Part shown: in pieces, positions 1 through 9,374 of the stretch
How positions within the stretch are numbered: position 1 is the stretch's first letter
Layout of the letters: each line of letters starts with the position of its first letter
Program-made: the position numbers and the translations under genes
Notes under the pieces: model-generated
The model's database searches: none
Seen by the model: the letters and a program-made list of their open reading frames with translations, nothing else
Told to the model about the DNA's origin: nothing
Assembly (NCBI GenBank): GCA_021772515.1
Contig: JAJFLU010000005.1
Coordinates: 1 to 64,000 of the forward strand
Origin: Opitutales bacterium
GTDB lineage: Bacteria > Verrucomicrobiota > Verrucomicrobiia > Opitutales > UBA2987
Length of the DNA stretch: 64,000 nt
Direction of reading: 5' to 3'

Positions 1-396
1 TCTACGCGTGCTATGAAGTCGTTGACTAAAATGCGAAAGGGGTTAACAGTGAAATGTCAATTGTTTACGCGGCTACTCATGACATGGCCCTGCACTGCGG
101 AAATTGGATATGTTTCCACAAAAACTCACGAAGAACCAAAAATTTTAACCACAGATTTCACGGATGAACACGGATAGTAGAGGGAAATAGTGAATTGATT
201 TAGCCGCGAAAAGACTCAAAAAGCGCAAATTGGATTTTTTAACTGCGGTTTACACAGGTTGGCGTGGATGATGGGGGTTGAGTCTTTTTGGGCTATTTGT
301 TGAATATTTTCTGTGCGTATCTTCGAAATCTGTGGTTTATGAAAGGAGAATCATTGGCCTTCACTTTTTTTGGCTTTTGTAAAATGATAAAAAATT
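1..396. other. Intergenic stretch with repeat-like remnants, no gene seen
   Basis: No open frame here looks like a protein. At about 150-178 there is a run reading CACAGATTTCACGGATGAAC, which matches an intergenic repeat type I recall from many environmental bacterial genomes (established knowledge, from memory). Related-looking fragments follow: GCGAAAAGACTCAAAAAGCG near 206 and GTTTACACAGGTTGGCGTGG near 247. The final bases before 397 (GAAAGGAGAATCAT near 340) could belong to the leader of the aldehyde dehydrogenase gene, but no convincing promoter pair was found. Confidence 0.4.
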
Positions 397-1989
397 ATGA
401 GTAGTTTAGAACCAGTTTTAATTGCCGGAAAATGGCGGCAATCCACGGGGGAGGAGTTTTTTCAATCGGCGAATCCGCAGATTGGGGAAACCCTGCCTGA
501 AAAATATCCGGTCAGCCCGTGGTCTGAAATCGAGGAGGCTATCGAGGCTGCCGCTGAGGCCTATCAGCAGTTGCGCCGGGTTTCTCCCGAGAGAATTGCC
601 GCTTTTTTGGATAAATTCGCCGACCGGATCGAGGCTCGCCGCGAGGAATTTGTGCAATGGGCAAACTCCGAAACCGCCCTGCCCTGCGAGCCGAGGCTCA
701 ACTCCGTCGAGCTTCCCCGCACGACCAACCAGCTTCGTCTTGGGGCGGCGGCGGCGCGAGAGCGATCCTGGTGCCAGCCGGTTATCGATACGGCAAACAA
801 CCTTCGCTCCTGTTACAAGGCCATTGGGCCGGTCTGCGTTTTTGGCCCCAATAACTTCCCATTCGCTTTCAATAGCGCTGCGGGGGGGGATTTCGCCTCT
901 GCCATTGCGGCGGGGAATCCTGTCATCGCGAAGGCAAACACTTCGCATCCGGGAACGACCCGGCTTTTTGCCGAAGAGGCTCTGGCTGCGGCCGAGGAAA
1001 CCGGTATGCCAAGCTCGATTGTCCAACTGATTTACCGGACAAGCCATGCCGACGGAGCGCGCCTGGTCGCCCATCCGCTCATCGGGGCCACCGGCTACAC
1101 CGGTTCGCGACGCGCCGGGCTGGCCCTCAAAGAGGCTGCCGACAAGGCGGGTAATCCTATTTATCTGGAACTCAGCAGCATCAACCCGGTGGTCATCCTG
1201 CCCGGAGTGCTCGAAGAACGGGCGGCGGCGATGGTCGATGAATTCGTGGGCTCCAGCCTGATGGGGACGGGTCAATTTTGCACCAATCCCGGTCTTTTGC
1301 TGTTAATCGAAAATGCGCAAACGAGCGCATTTATCGAGGAAATCAAGAATCGGTTTTCAAAGGCTCCGGCGGGGACATTGCTGGGCAGCGGGGTTGAAAA
1401 ATCCCTTCTGGCCGGATTCGATGCGCTGGTAAAAGCGGGTGCCGAGGTCATCGCCGGAGGAAATTCGGCAGGCGAGGCCCTATGCAGTGTGCAAAACACC
1501 CTGCTCCAAGTGGACGGGGATCAATTTCTGGCCAATCCGACAGGCCTTCAGGAGGAGGCTTTCGGCAATGCCTGCCTCATAGTGACCGCGCGGGACCAGG
1601 GACAAATGGTCGGCATTCTGGAAAACCTTGAAGGTAATTTAACCGGCTGCGTTTACAGTCATTCAGACGGTGATGATGACGCGATCTACAACGAAATTGA
1701 ACCGGTTTTGCGGCAAAAAGTGGGCCGTCTGTTGAATGACAAAATGCCGACCGGCGTCCTCGTTTCACCGGCCATGAATCACGGGGGACCTTATCCGGCG
1801 ACCGGCCATCCGGGTTTTACAGCGGTGGGTATCCCGGCATCGCTGTTTCGATTCGCGGCATTGCATTGCTATGACAATGTGCGCCACGACCGCCTGCCAG
1901 GGGAACTTCAAAACGCCAACCCCACCGGCAATACCTGGCGATCAATCGACGGTGAGTGGTCCCAAAAGGATATTTCCCAACAACAATAA
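397..1989 (+). CDS. NAD(P)-dependent aldehyde dehydrogenase, alpha-ketoglutaric semialdehyde dehydrogenase-like
   Basis: This 530-residue protein oxidises an aldehyde to the acid in the cytoplasm. It belongs to the ALDH superfamily and most resembles the 2,5-dioxovalerate (alpha-ketoglutaric semialdehyde) dehydrogenase branch, which ends sugar-acid and hydroxyproline catabolism. Visible family features are the PNNFPFAFN nucleotide-binding stretch, the general-base glutamate E258 in YLELSS, and the nucleophile C295 in GTGQFCTNPG. Length and the long C-terminal part fit that branch. The stop lies two bases before the start of a 2-hydroxyacid dehydrogenase, so the two are probably co-transcribed and may act in the same oxidative route. 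The exact substrate is inferred, not shown. Confidence 0.85.
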   Translation: MSSLEPVLIAGKWRQSTGEEFFQSANPQIGETLPEKYPVSPWSEIEEAIEAAAEAYQQLRRVSPERIAAFLDKFADRIEARREEFVQWANSETALPCEPRLNSVELPRTTNQLRLGAAAARERSWCQPVIDTANNLRSCYKAIGPVCVFGPNNFPFAFNSAAGGDFASAIAAGNPVIAKANTSHPGTTRLFAEEALAAAEETGMPSSIVQLIYRTSHADGARLVAHPLIGATGYTGSRRAGLALKEAADKAGNPIYLELSSINPVVILPGVLEERAAAMVDEFVGSSLMGTGQFCTNPGLLLLIENAQTSAFIEEIKNRFSKAPAGTLLGSGVEKSLLAGFDALVKAGAEVIAGGNSAGEALCSVQNTLLQVDGDQFLANPTGLQEEAFGNACLIVTARDQGQMVGILENLEGNLTGCVYSHSDGDDDAIYNEIEPVLRQKVGRLLNDKMPTGVLVSPAMNHGGPYPATGHPGFTAVGIPASLFRFAALHCYDNVRHDRLPGELQNANPTGNTWRSIDGEWSQKDISQQQ

Positions 1990-1991
1990 TC

Positions 1992-2945
1992 ATGGGTCTA
2001 CCAAAAGTATTAACCACTTTTTTGCCGCAAAAAGAGGGCGTCGCACCATTGGGCGGGCTGGCGGAAATCGTGCCGGGGCCGGGAGGGGGATTCCAGGTGT
2101 CGAGGGAGGAAGCGCTGGAAAAAATCGCCGATTGCGTGGGCGTGATCAGCCAGAGCGAACTCCGGATCGACGCCGAATTACTCGATCTGGCCCCCAATCT
2201 GAAAATCGCCGCCAATGTCGCCATCGGCATAGACAATCTCGACCTGGAATTGATGGCCTCTCGCGGCGTTTGGGCGACCAATGCCCACGAACCACTGGTG
2301 GACCCCACCGCCGACTGCGCCATGGGCATCATTATCAGCCTGGCCCGGAGACTCGGCGAGGCGGAGCGATTTGTCCGGGCTGGTGATTGGTCACAATCTC
2401 AACATGGCCGCTGGAATGGAGTCCTCCTTTCGGGGAAAACGCTGGGGTTGATCGGCTATGGCAAAATCGGCCAGGCGGTCGCAAAACGGGCCCGAGCTTT
2501 CGGAATGAAGGTGATTCACCACCGGCAACAAAGTTCCGGAGATAGCGAAAGCCGAACTCTGGAATCCCTGTTGCAGGAAGCGGATTTCGTCTCCCTGCAT
2601 ACTCCGCTAACGTCAAAGACGCATCATTTAATCAATGCCGAGAGACTGAAGTTAATGAAAAATGGCGCGTTTCTGATCAACACCGGACGCGGGCCCGTGG
2701 TGGACGAGGCGGCTTTAGTGGAGGCGCTGGATGAGGGCCACCTGGGAGGAGCCGGGCTGGATGTTTTTGAGAACGAGCCAACCATCCACCCTGGGTTATT
2801 CGGAAAGGAAAATGTATTGCTGACACCGCATCTCGGCGGAAGCGCTTCGGAAAGTCGCCTGGAAGCCCTCCGGGTTTGCGCCAAAAACGTCGCCGCTGTC
2901 CTGAAAGGTGAAACGCCACCCAACGCGGTAAACAGTCTGGTTTAG
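1992..2945 (+). CDS. D-isomer-specific 2-hydroxyacid dehydrogenase (glyoxylate/hydroxypyruvate reductase type)
   Basis: A 317-residue NAD(P)-dependent reductase/dehydrogenase of 2-keto and D-2-hydroxy acids. It has the family's split catalytic domain and a Rossmann fold with GYGKIG. The catalytic Arg lies in NTGRGPVVDE, the Glu in GLDVFENEP and the His in LTPHLGGS. I chose the ATG at 1992, two bases after the preceding stop; an in-frame ATG at 1956 would add 12 unfamiliar residues and overlap the aldehyde dehydrogenase by 34 bases. The tight spacing indicates an operon. Glyoxylate or hydroxypyruvate reduction is the usual role of close relatives, but the substrate cannot be read from the sequence. 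Confidence 0.87.
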   Translation: MGLPKVLTTFLPQKEGVAPLGGLAEIVPGPGGGFQVSREEALEKIADCVGVISQSELRIDAELLDLAPNLKIAANVAIGIDNLDLELMASRGVWATNAHEPLVDPTADCAMGIIISLARRLGEAERFVRAGDWSQSQHGRWNGVLLSGKTLGLIGYGKIGQAVAKRARAFGMKVIHHRQQSSGDSESRTLESLLQEADFVSLHTPLTSKTHHLINAERLKLMKNGAFLINTGRGPVVDEAALVEALDEGHLGGAGLDVFENEPTIHPGLFGKENVLLTPHLGGSASESRLEALRVCAKNVAAVLKGETPPNAVNSLV

Positions 2946-2989
2946 ACATCCAAACCTACAGCGGGTTTCGAGTTGGAGACTTTCAATCC

Positions 2990-3835
2990 TCAGCCGCCAA
3001 AGATACCCTTAAGAACCTGCCACCAACTGGGTTTTTCGCCTCCACCTCCACCGCCGCCGCCGGAGCTATTACTACTGCCGCTGCCGTTGGAACTGCTACT
3101 CCCGCTGGCGCTACTATTGCTGCTGGAGGACCCCGATTTGCTATTGCTGCTGCTCGTGGTTTCGCCACCTTTGCTGCCCTGACCGGATTTCTGGCCCTGG
3201 CCGGAAGATTGAATAATCTGGATGCCCTGTTGGCCCTGCTGCCCAACCTTGCTGCCTTGCTGCCCCTGTTGGGAGCCAGGGTCGCCCTGATTTTGTCCGG
3301 GTTGATCTGACTGCCCATCGCCACCATCCTGGATTATGATAAGCCCGGAATCCTGCCCCCCCTGGCCCTGCTCACCGGGTTGAGCGGCGATTTCGTAGGT
3401 TTCGCCGCCCGAGGCATTGCTGTCTTCATTGCCCTCTCTCAGCTTGCGCCCGGCGCCCTCGATGGTTTCGAGGGAAAAATTGTAAATGACCACCTCGTGG
3501 CTGGCCAAGCTGGGCCGCTGATACACGATTTCCTGGCGCACCCGATCCAGTTTACTTTTCCAGTCGACCGCTTCCTCATAAGTTTCTACCGGCCCAAAGT
3601 AATAGGTGAGATTTTTGTGTTTGTAGGAGATGTAGTAGCCGGGATCGTCGGGATAATAGCCGGAAACATCGATTCCCGTGTATTTTTCATTAAATTCCTT
3701 GGCTCTGAATGTCGCGCTATCAATAATTGCCTCAAGCGGGAGAACCACGGATTTGGCCTGCGAGGTTGCCAGCCCCATCATCAGCAACGACACCCCAAAT
3801 AAAGAAGCGCGCATTATCGTATTTTTTTGTTTCAT
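2990..3835 (-). CDS. Exported protein with Gly/Gln/Ser low-complexity C-terminal half
   Basis: A 281-residue protein of unknown function. The N-terminus (MKQKNTIMRASLFGVSLLMMG, then ATSQA) looks like a signal peptide cleaved near residue 27. Residues about 28-135 form an ordinary globular-looking domain with many Tyr and charged residues. From about 150 onward the chain is low complexity, first Gln/Gly/Asp-rich, then Ser/Asn-rich, then a run of glycines, ending in KPSWWQVLKGIFGG. It is last in a minus-strand operon after another exported low-complexity protein and a TPR protein, 66 bp after the former. A cell-envelope or extracellular-matrix role is inferred only from export and composition. 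Product family not recognised. Confidence 0.75.
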   Translation of the reverse strand: MKQKNTIMRASLFGVSLLMMGLATSQAKSVVLPLEAIIDSATFRAKEFNEKYTGIDVSGYYPDDPGYYISYKHKNLTYYFGPVETYEEAVDWKSKLDRVRQEIVYQRPSLASHEVVIYNFSLETIEGAGRKLREGNEDSNASGGETYEIAAQPGEQGQGGQDSGLIIIQDGGDGQSDQPGQNQGDPGSQQGQQGSKVGQQGQQGIQIIQSSGQGQKSGQGSKGGETTSSSNSKSGSSSSNSSASGSSSSNGSGSSNSSGGGGGGGGEKPSWWQVLKGIFGG

Positions 3836-3901
3836 TGGTAACTTTCCTGGTAAATTTTTGGGATTGGTTTATTGAATTTCAGCCTCCTTAATTGTAACTG
3901 A

Positions 3902-4798
3902 TTAAAGGTCGGAGGGAATTGACTCCCCTTGTTCCACTCCCACTGAACGACCCCTGTTCTTGCCGGACATGGCGGGACCTTTGGTTGCGGCGTCCTTCTG
4001 GGCGTTGACAACGCTACCAGCCTCGGCATCACCCTCCTGGGCTTCGCCTGTATCGATCATTTCCGAGGTATCACCAATCGTTACATTGGCCCCTCGTTGC
4101 GAACCCTTCGTCCCTTTACCGCCACCTTTTGCGGAATCATTAGCCTGCGAGGCGTCCTGCTCACCACCGCCGCCCCCCTCACCTTGGGTGGCATCCTCAC
4201 TCTGGGAGCCACCCTGGCCTTGTCCCTCGCTGCCGCCTTCGACATCGGATTGTTCGGCCATTTCGCTACCCACTCCTTTACCTTGAGCGATCATATCTCC
4301 CTCGGAGCCGCTACCGGTGCCTTTTCCCTTTCCTTTGCCGTCTTCTTTTCCGTCACCTTCGCCCTTGCCCTTACCTTCTCCTTTGCCTTCTCCCTGCTCT
4401 CTTCCCTGCTCTTTTCCTTCACCGAGCCCCATATTTTGCCCCGATTGCATTCCGGCTCCAGATTTACTTTCCTTTCCCATGGAACCTGGCAACCCGCCCG
4501 ATGAGCCCATCGGAGAACCCATTGACGATCCTTTTGCCGAACCCATCTGAGACGAGCCAGATCCACTCGGAGACCCCTTGGAAGAGCCTTGCTGCGGTAT
4601 ACCGGGCATGCTGATTTTAATATTCTCAAGGACTTTCTTTAAGCCATATTTGATAACCGGATCCGGTAGGACTAAATCGCCATCGAAAATATCAGGATCG
4701 GCGGATCCATGAAGGTTTGGAGTCCCCGCGCAGATCATTGCAAGCAGGGCAATTCCGGCTAAAGTTTTAGGTTTTTTAATTTTCTGCGGCATATTCAT
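3902..4798 (-). CDS. Exported Gly/Ser/Lys/Glu-rich low-complexity protein
   Basis: A 298-residue protein of unknown function. It opens with a signal-peptide-like segment (basic residues, then LAGIALLAMICAG, about residues 13-25) and a short conserved-looking stretch (FDGDLVLPDPVIKYGLKKVL, about 38-57). The rest is almost entirely low complexity: Ser/Gly/Met-rich at about 70-115, alternating Gly/Lys/Glu at about 120-165, then acidic Gly/Gln/Ser-rich. It resembles disordered matrix or linker proteins rather than an enzyme. It is the middle gene of an apparent operon, 132 bp after the TPR protein and 66 bp before the Gly/Gln/Ser protein. Function unknown. Confidence 0.72.
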   Translation of the reverse strand: MNMPQKIKKPKTLAGIALLAMICAGTPNLHGSADPDIFDGDLVLPDPVIKYGLKKVLENIKISMPGIPQQGSSKGSPSGSGSSQMGSAKGSSMGSPMGSSGGLPGSMGKESKSGAGMQSGQNMGLGEGKEQGREQGEGKGEGKGKGEGDGKEDGKGKGKGTGSGSEGDMIAQGKGVGSEMAEQSDVEGGSEGQGQGGSQSEDATQGEGGGGGEQDASQANDSAKGGGKGTKGSQRGANVTIGDTSEMIDTGEAQEGDAEAGSVVNAQKDAATKGPAMSGKNRGRSVGVEQGESIPSDL

Positions 4799-4930
4799 TT
4801 GATCTGTCCTTTCGTGGGTTTTTCTTTTCTTAATTTAAGCCAGGACTGCATGGCGGAGAGTGGGTGGATTATCCATGTCAGTCGCGAGAGTTATGGAAAT
4901 TGTGGGTTGTTTGAAATTGGCTAATGTTGA

Positions 4931-6643
4931 TTAAATCCTTTGGGTGCAAACCACCTGGATGGGCGGAAATTCACTATCGCTGCGCACCCTTACCTCGAGC
5001 AGCACATCGCGGTAGCCTTTGCGCCTGCCACGCACACGATAATTGCCGGGTAAAATACGCAACTTATGTTGTTCAAACTTGCCGATCATTTGAAAGCCCG
5101 CGATGCTGACCCAGGTTTTGCCATCGGAAACGAAATCCACCTTAACCGGCTGGCTCTGGTCTCGCAGGGTAGCCTTCAACTCCTGAAGATCCTCCGAAAG
5201 ACTTATATTGGAGGGTTTCACCAACATGGCTTCATTGAAAGTCCTGATGGCTTTTTGAAACTCTCCCTTCGCAGCGAGATCCGCCGTATCGTTGATAAAT
5301 TTTTCGTAGCGCAGCAAATTGCGGAGGATTTCACCGTCGCGCCGCAGCCCTTCAATGGCTTCCTCGTTTTGGTAATCCAGATCGAGCACCTTATTGAAAG
5401 AGTCGCGGGCCAAAACCCATTCGAAATCCTCTTCATGGGTGTAGGCCTCCTCCAGAGCGGCGGCAACCTTGGCACTATGCCCTTCTTCGCGGGCTATTTC
5501 GAGCGCCTCGGCGAATTCAGGGTGGTCGGGAAATTCCTCAACCGCCATTTCATACGTTTCGATGGCCGTATCCCAGTCCTTTTCTTCTTCCGCTTTTTTC
5601 GAGGTCGTTTGCAGAAAATCGAGCCGGTTTTCTCTTATTATCCTGCCCAACCGAGACTTTCCAGCCTGCGCTTTTGCTGAAAAGGGGTCTATCTCGAATG
5701 CTCGATCAAATGAGGCCAGAGACTTTTCAAACTCCCCATTCTTTTCCAGCTCCGAGGCATTTTCCAATAGCGGAAGCACAAGGTCGATGGTCTCCGCACG
5801 CCTGATATTCCTCAGGGCCAGTTCGTTATCGGGCTGCAATTCGAGCACTTTGCGAAAATTCTCCAGCGCGGTTTCTTTGTCCCCCGACTGGAGAGCCTTT
5901 TTGCCATCCAGTTCTATGTCCGCCATGTGGAAATCGACGATGTCATCCAGTTCTTTGATCGATTCGAGCGCGGATTCAAATGAGGACATCGCTCTGGTAA
6001 AATTGCCATCGGCCAAAAATATCTCCCCTTCGTTCCCCAAAATGGACGCTTTCTCGAACTCGAATGGGGCCAGCTTGCGGCCAGTTTCGCTTTCCTCCAT
6101 CAAGTTGAGAAACTTGTCATGGATTTCCTTGGACTGGCTTTCCAGGCTGATAAGGTCTCGCTGGTCCTCGATCAACCCTGCCACTACTTCCAACTGCAAA
6201 ATGGCCTGGCGATACTGGCCGGCGATTTGTTTCTTGTTACCCTCATCAAAGGCGGTTTCCATCGCCACGAGGTTTTTAATCAAAGACGGATGGTCGTCGG
6301 TCACTTTGCGAATAGCGCTGATTTCCTGCCTCAATTTGTCCATCTCCCTCTGCACCCTTTGGGGGCTGACAAATTTCAGGTCCTCTCGGGTTATACCGGG
6401 ATCACCTGACTGAATTGTGCTGCCTCCTCCCGGTGTTCCCTCCTGGCCCTTGATGTAATTCTTGACGCCGACATAGGCCAATCCGCCAAAAACCAGGAAC
6501 CCTGCAAAGAGCGGAAGAAAGAACATCGGCCCACGTGGTTTTTTATCCGCATATGGCTGCAATGAGTCTTCATCGTCAGGATTCCAGTGAATGACACGCC
6601 GTTTTTTAGCCCCATCGGGCTTCTTTAAATCTTTATTGCTCAT
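4931..6643 (-). CDS. Membrane-anchored TPR protein with C-terminal PEGA-like domain
   Basis: A 570-residue protein, first in a three-gene minus-strand operon. About 37 basic, hydrophilic N-terminal residues precede one transmembrane segment (about 40-60, FFLPLFAGFLVFGGLAYVGV), so most of the chain should lie outside the cytoplasm. Residues about 100-480 are helical with several tetratricopeptide-like units, for example the ALENFRKVLELQPDNELALR and AIETYEMAVEEFPDHPEFAE stretches. The last about 75 residues (KVDFVSDGKTWVSIAG onward, with LRILPGNYRVRGRRKGYRD) resemble a PEGA-type surface domain. A scaffold for the two exported low-complexity proteins encoded downstream is my inference. Confidence 0.75.
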   Translation of the reverse strand: MSNKDLKKPDGAKKRRVIHWNPDDEDSLQPYADKKPRGPMFFLPLFAGFLVFGGLAYVGVKNYIKGQEGTPGGGSTIQSGDPGITREDLKFVSPQRVQREMDKLRQEISAIRKVTDDHPSLIKNLVAMETAFDEGNKKQIAGQYRQAILQLEVVAGLIEDQRDLISLESQSKEIHDKFLNLMEESETGRKLAPFEFEKASILGNEGEIFLADGNFTRAMSSFESALESIKELDDIVDFHMADIELDGKKALQSGDKETALENFRKVLELQPDNELALRNIRRAETIDLVLPLLENASELEKNGEFEKSLASFDRAFEIDPFSAKAQAGKSRLGRIIRENRLDFLQTTSKKAEEEKDWDTAIETYEMAVEEFPDHPEFAEALEIAREEGHSAKVAAALEEAYTHEEDFEWVLARDSFNKVLDLDYQNEEAIEGLRRDGEILRNLLRYEKFINDTADLAAKGEFQKAIRTFNEAMLVKPSNISLSEDLQELKATLRDQSQPVKVDFVSDGKTWVSIAGFQMIGKFEQHKLRILPGNYRVRGRRKGYRDVLLEVRVRSDSEFPPIQVVCTQRI

Positions 6644-6872
6644 AATATTATTCTACCAAAATTGAGTATCTTGTGGTGTTGGAAATTCCCGATTATTAAC
6701 ATAGGTCGCTCTTGTTGGTAAAATAAATTAATCGATAATTAATAGTCTTCGGGCCAATATATTATTAACACCCACCAAGCGCCATTGGTTGCAGTCGTTT
6801 TCCCCTCTGAAATCCTGAATGACCCCGCGCAAATCGGCGGGTTCCAATCGTTTTTGCCTGCCGTCCATCGCG

Positions 6873-8270
6873 TTAAAATTCCGCATTCCCCGGAGTGCGG
6901 GCAAAGGGAATGACATCCCGGATATTGGCCACCCCAGTAACAAACATCAGCATCCGCTCGAATCCGAGGCCAAACCCGCTGTGTTCGACCGTTCCGTATT
7001 TGCGTAATTCGAGGTACCACCAGTAATCTTTTTCACTCAGGCCGTGGTGTTTCAGGTTTTCCGAGAGCACATCGAATCGTTCCTCGCGCTGGCTTCCGCC
7101 CACGATTTCCCCGATTTTCGGCACCAGCAGATCCATCGCCCCCACCGTCTTGCCATCGTCATTGGAACGCATATAAAACGGCTTTATTTCCTTCGGGAAG
7201 TCGTAAACCGTCACCGGGCAGCGGAAATGATCCTCCGCCAAATACCGCTCATGCTCTGATTGCAGGTTGGCCCCGTAGTCCACCGGAAACTCGAATTTCT
7301 TGCCCGATTTCTGCAAAAGCTCAATCGCCTTGGTGTAGGATACACGCTTGAATGGCCGATCCACCACAAATTGGAGCCGGTTCAGCAGCCCTTTGTCCAC
7401 AAATCGGGCGAAGAGCGACAAATCCTCCTGGCAATTCTTCAAAATATCCGCAATCAGGTATTTTACGAACTCCTCGGCCAGATCCATATTCCCCTCCAGA
7501 TCGCAAAACGCCATCTCCGGCTCGATCATCCAGAATTCACTCGCATGGCGCGAGGTATTCGAGTTCTCCGCCCGAAATGTGGGGCCAAAGGTATATACAT
7601 TGGAAAATGCCGTCGCAAATATCTCCGCTTCGAGCTGCCCACTGACCGCCAAATAGGTGGGCCGGGCGAAAAAATCCTCGCCGAAATCCACCTCCCCGGC
7701 GTCATTGAGCGGCGGACTCTTCGCATCCAGACTGCTCACCCGGAAAAGTTCCCCCGCGCCTTCGCAATCATTCGCCGTGATCAGCGGCGTGTGCACATAG
7801 AGAAACTCCTTCTCCTGAAAAAAATTATGCACCGCAAAAGCCAGCCGGTTACGCACCCGGAAGATGCACCCAAACATATTCGACCGTGGCCGCAGGTGGG
7901 CGATCTCCCGCAAATACTCCGCGCCATGCCCTTTTTTCTGCAGTGGATAACTCGAATCCGCCGTCCCCAGCACTTCCAGGCCACTCGCCCGGATCTCCCA
8001 TTTCTGCCCCTTGCCCAGCGAGGCCGCCAACTCACCGGTCACACTGATGGCCGCCCCCGTCGTCACCTCGTCGATCTTGGCGTAGTCCGGCCATGTCGCA
8101 TCCACGATCACCTGAATATTCTTCAGGCACGAGCCATCGTTCACCTCGACGAAGGAAAACCCCTTCGAGTCCCGCCGGGTCCGCACCCATCCCTTGATCA
8201 GGATCGAATCCATCGATTCCTCCCGCCCAAGGGCCGCCTTAACTAAAGTTCTTTTCGTTTTCATTTTCAT
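6873..8270 (-). CDS. asnS: Asparaginyl-tRNA synthetase
   Basis: A 465-residue class IIb aminoacyl-tRNA synthetase that charges tRNA-Asn with asparagine. The N-terminal OB-fold anticodon-binding domain (about 22-125, [20 protein letters not shown]) is followed by the catalytic core. Motif 2 is seen around [20 protein letters not shown] and motif 3 near the C-terminus as [27 protein letters not shown] before the core is typical of AsnRS. The start is placed at the ATG at 8270; a second ATG two codons downstream is also possible. It stands alone, with a toxin-antitoxin pair divergent on its upstream side. The presence of AsnRS suggests direct tRNA-Asn charging. Confidence 0.95.
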   Translation of the reverse strand: MKMKTKRTLVKAALGREESMDSILIKGWVRTRRDSKGFSFVEVNDGSCLKNIQVIVDATWPDYAKIDEVTTGAAISVTGELAASLGKGQKWEIRASGLEVLGTADSSYPLQKKGHGAEYLREIAHLRPRSNMFGCIFRVRNRLAFAVHNFFQEKEFLYVHTPLITANDCEGAGELFRVSSLDAKSPPLNDAGEVDFGEDFFARPTYLAVSGQLEAEIFATAFSNVYTFGPTFRAENSNTSRHASEFWMIEPEMAFCDLEGNMDLAEEFVKYLIADILKNCQEDLSLFARFVDKGLLNRLQFVVDRPFKRVSYTKAIELLQKSGKKFEFPVDYGANLQSEHERYLAEDHFRCPVTVYDFPKEIKPFYMRSNDDGKTVGAMDLLVPKIGEIVGGSQREERFDVLSENLKHHGLSEKDYWWYLELRKYGTVEHSGFGLGFERMLMFVTGVANIRDVIPFARTPGNAEF

Positions 8271-8425
8271 ACAGACAAAGGAAGCATCCTCGGCCTCCGA
8301 GTAAACCCCAATATTTCAAAAACCGCCCCAAAACCAAAGCTTTGGAGGCCAATCGCATTAAATTTGATCATTTTCGTAGTCATTCTGCCCCAATTATACC
8401 AAAAAAATCCCTCCCCGACAAACAC

Positions 8426-8453
8426 TGCGTTGGCTGCGTTGGCTGCGTTCGCT
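8426..8453. repeat. Short tandem TTGGCTGCG-type repeat
   Basis: Three near-identical units built on TGCGTTGGC stand side by side between asnS and the VapBC pair. Read on the minus strand they give Ala-Asn-Ala-Ala-Asn-Ala in an open frame (8267-8464) that I do not regard as a gene. No function is evident; it may be a remnant of an interspersed element. Confidence 0.4.
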
Positions 8454-8525
8454 AAAAAACTCAAAATTAATAATAATTATTACGAAAAATCCCCAGAAAC
8501 AGTTTGTTAAGCAATTTTTGATGCC

Positions 8526-8555
8526 TTGACATCATTTGCTCGAACATCATAGCAT
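8526..8555 (+). promoter_or_regulatory. Candidate sigma-70-type promoter of the VapBC operon
   Basis: A perfect TTGACA (8526-8531) is followed after 18 bp by TAGCAT (8550-8555). The antitoxin ATG begins at 8562, only about 6 bases after the -10 hexamer, so a transcript from this promoter would be leaderless or nearly so. No Shine-Dalgarno sequence is visible before the ATG, which fits. The call rests only on sequence match. Confidence 0.45.
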
Positions 8556-8561
8556 AAACTT

Positions 8562-8807
8562 ATGAGAACTACCCTGACACTTGATGAGGATGTAGCTCAA
8601 ACCGCCAAAGGTTTAGCGGCGAAACTTCATCAGCCTTTTAAGAAAATCATTAACAACGCCCTCCGCTATGGCCTCCAACAGATAGAAAACCCCGCCACCC
8701 GAAAGCCCTACCGCACCGTCCCGCGCCACATGGGGCTCCGCGAGGGCATCACGATTGATAATATACAGGAGGTAATTTCGCGAATCGAAGGCGAGGAAAG
8801 CCGATGA
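8562..8807 (+). CDS. VapB-type antitoxin (ribbon-helix-helix)
   Basis: An 81-residue protein starting MRTTLTLDEDVAQTAKGLA, the typical opening of ribbon-helix-helix antitoxins that pair with VapC toxins: a short beta strand that binds DNA, then helices that dimerise. The C-terminal part should wrap and neutralise the toxin. Its last codons overlap the toxin start by four bases (ATGA), the classic translational coupling of such pairs. It probably represses its own promoter together with the toxin. The stability role is inferred from family knowledge. Confidence 0.85.
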   Translation: MRTTLTLDEDVAQTAKGLAAKLHQPFKKIINNALRYGLQQIENPATRKPYRTVPRHMGLREGITIDNIQEVISRIEGEESR

Positions 8808-9247
8808 TCCTCGTGGACACGAATATTCTATTATATGCGGAAGACCAATTATGCCCGCAACATTCGGCCGCGCGTGAATGGTGGGATGCCCAACTCACCG
8901 ATGATTCCCCCGTCTGTCTCTGCTGGACAGTAATAAACGCCTTTCTCAGAATCGGCGCCAACAGCAGGGTTTATCATCGGCCATTGACCATCGATGAGGC
9001 AATCGACCGGGTCCAAAGCTGGTTCGGCCAACCTTGTGTCCAACTGATTCAGCCAACAAAAAACCATTGGGAAATTTTCAGCCACTTGATCGTCGAAGGG
9101 CAAGCAAGTGCAAATCTGATAACCGACGCCCACTTGGCAGCCCTCGCAATCGAACACGGATGCACTCTCTACACAACCGACACCGACTTCGCCCGCTTCC
9201 CAAAACTAAAGCAAAATAACCCCCTAAAACCCCAATCAAAAAAATAA
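8804..9247 (+). CDS. VapC-family PIN-domain ribonuclease toxin
   Basis: A 147-residue PIN-domain toxin of the TIGR00028-like VapC family, which cleaves RNA when freed from its antitoxin. Recognisable marks are MILVDTNILLYA (D5), the segment CWTVINAFLR, LITDAHLAALAIEHG (D108) and YTTDTDFARFP (D126, D128). The acidic residue many PIN proteins carry before FLR is Ala46 here; from memory this is normal for this subfamily, so it is not evidence of inactivation. The gene overlaps the antitoxin by four bases and ends in a basic, Asn/Lys-rich tail. It lies beside another accessory module on the opposite strand. Confidence 0.87.
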   Translation: MILVDTNILLYAEDQLCPQHSAAREWWDAQLTDDSPVCLCWTVINAFLRIGANSRVYHRPLTIDEAIDRVQSWFGQPCVQLIQPTKNHWEIFSHLIVEGQASANLITDAHLAALAIEHGCTLYTTDTDFARFPKLKQNNPLKPQSKK

Positions 9248-9374
9248 GAATAATGACAAGATTTCAGCGAACAAATGCTTCGAGTAATTCGAAAGTAGGA
9301 AGTGATTTCGAGTGGTTGCAGCAGTCACAACCAGCTTGTGCTATACACTATGCGCCTCAGTGTCCCATTGCCAA

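Noticed and set aside
418-1275. Long minus-strand open frame opposite the aldehyde dehydrogenase
   Set aside because: Antisense frame in GC-rich coding DNA; the plus-strand reading has complete ALDH motifs.
2973-3182. Leu/Pro-rich short frame on the plus strand
   Set aside because: It is the complement of the Gly/Ser low-complexity coding region of the minus-strand exported protein and has no independent support.
8267-8464. Small minus-strand frame starting just before asnS
   Set aside because: Contains the Ala-Asn repeat from the short tandem repeat and no ribosome site or family pattern.
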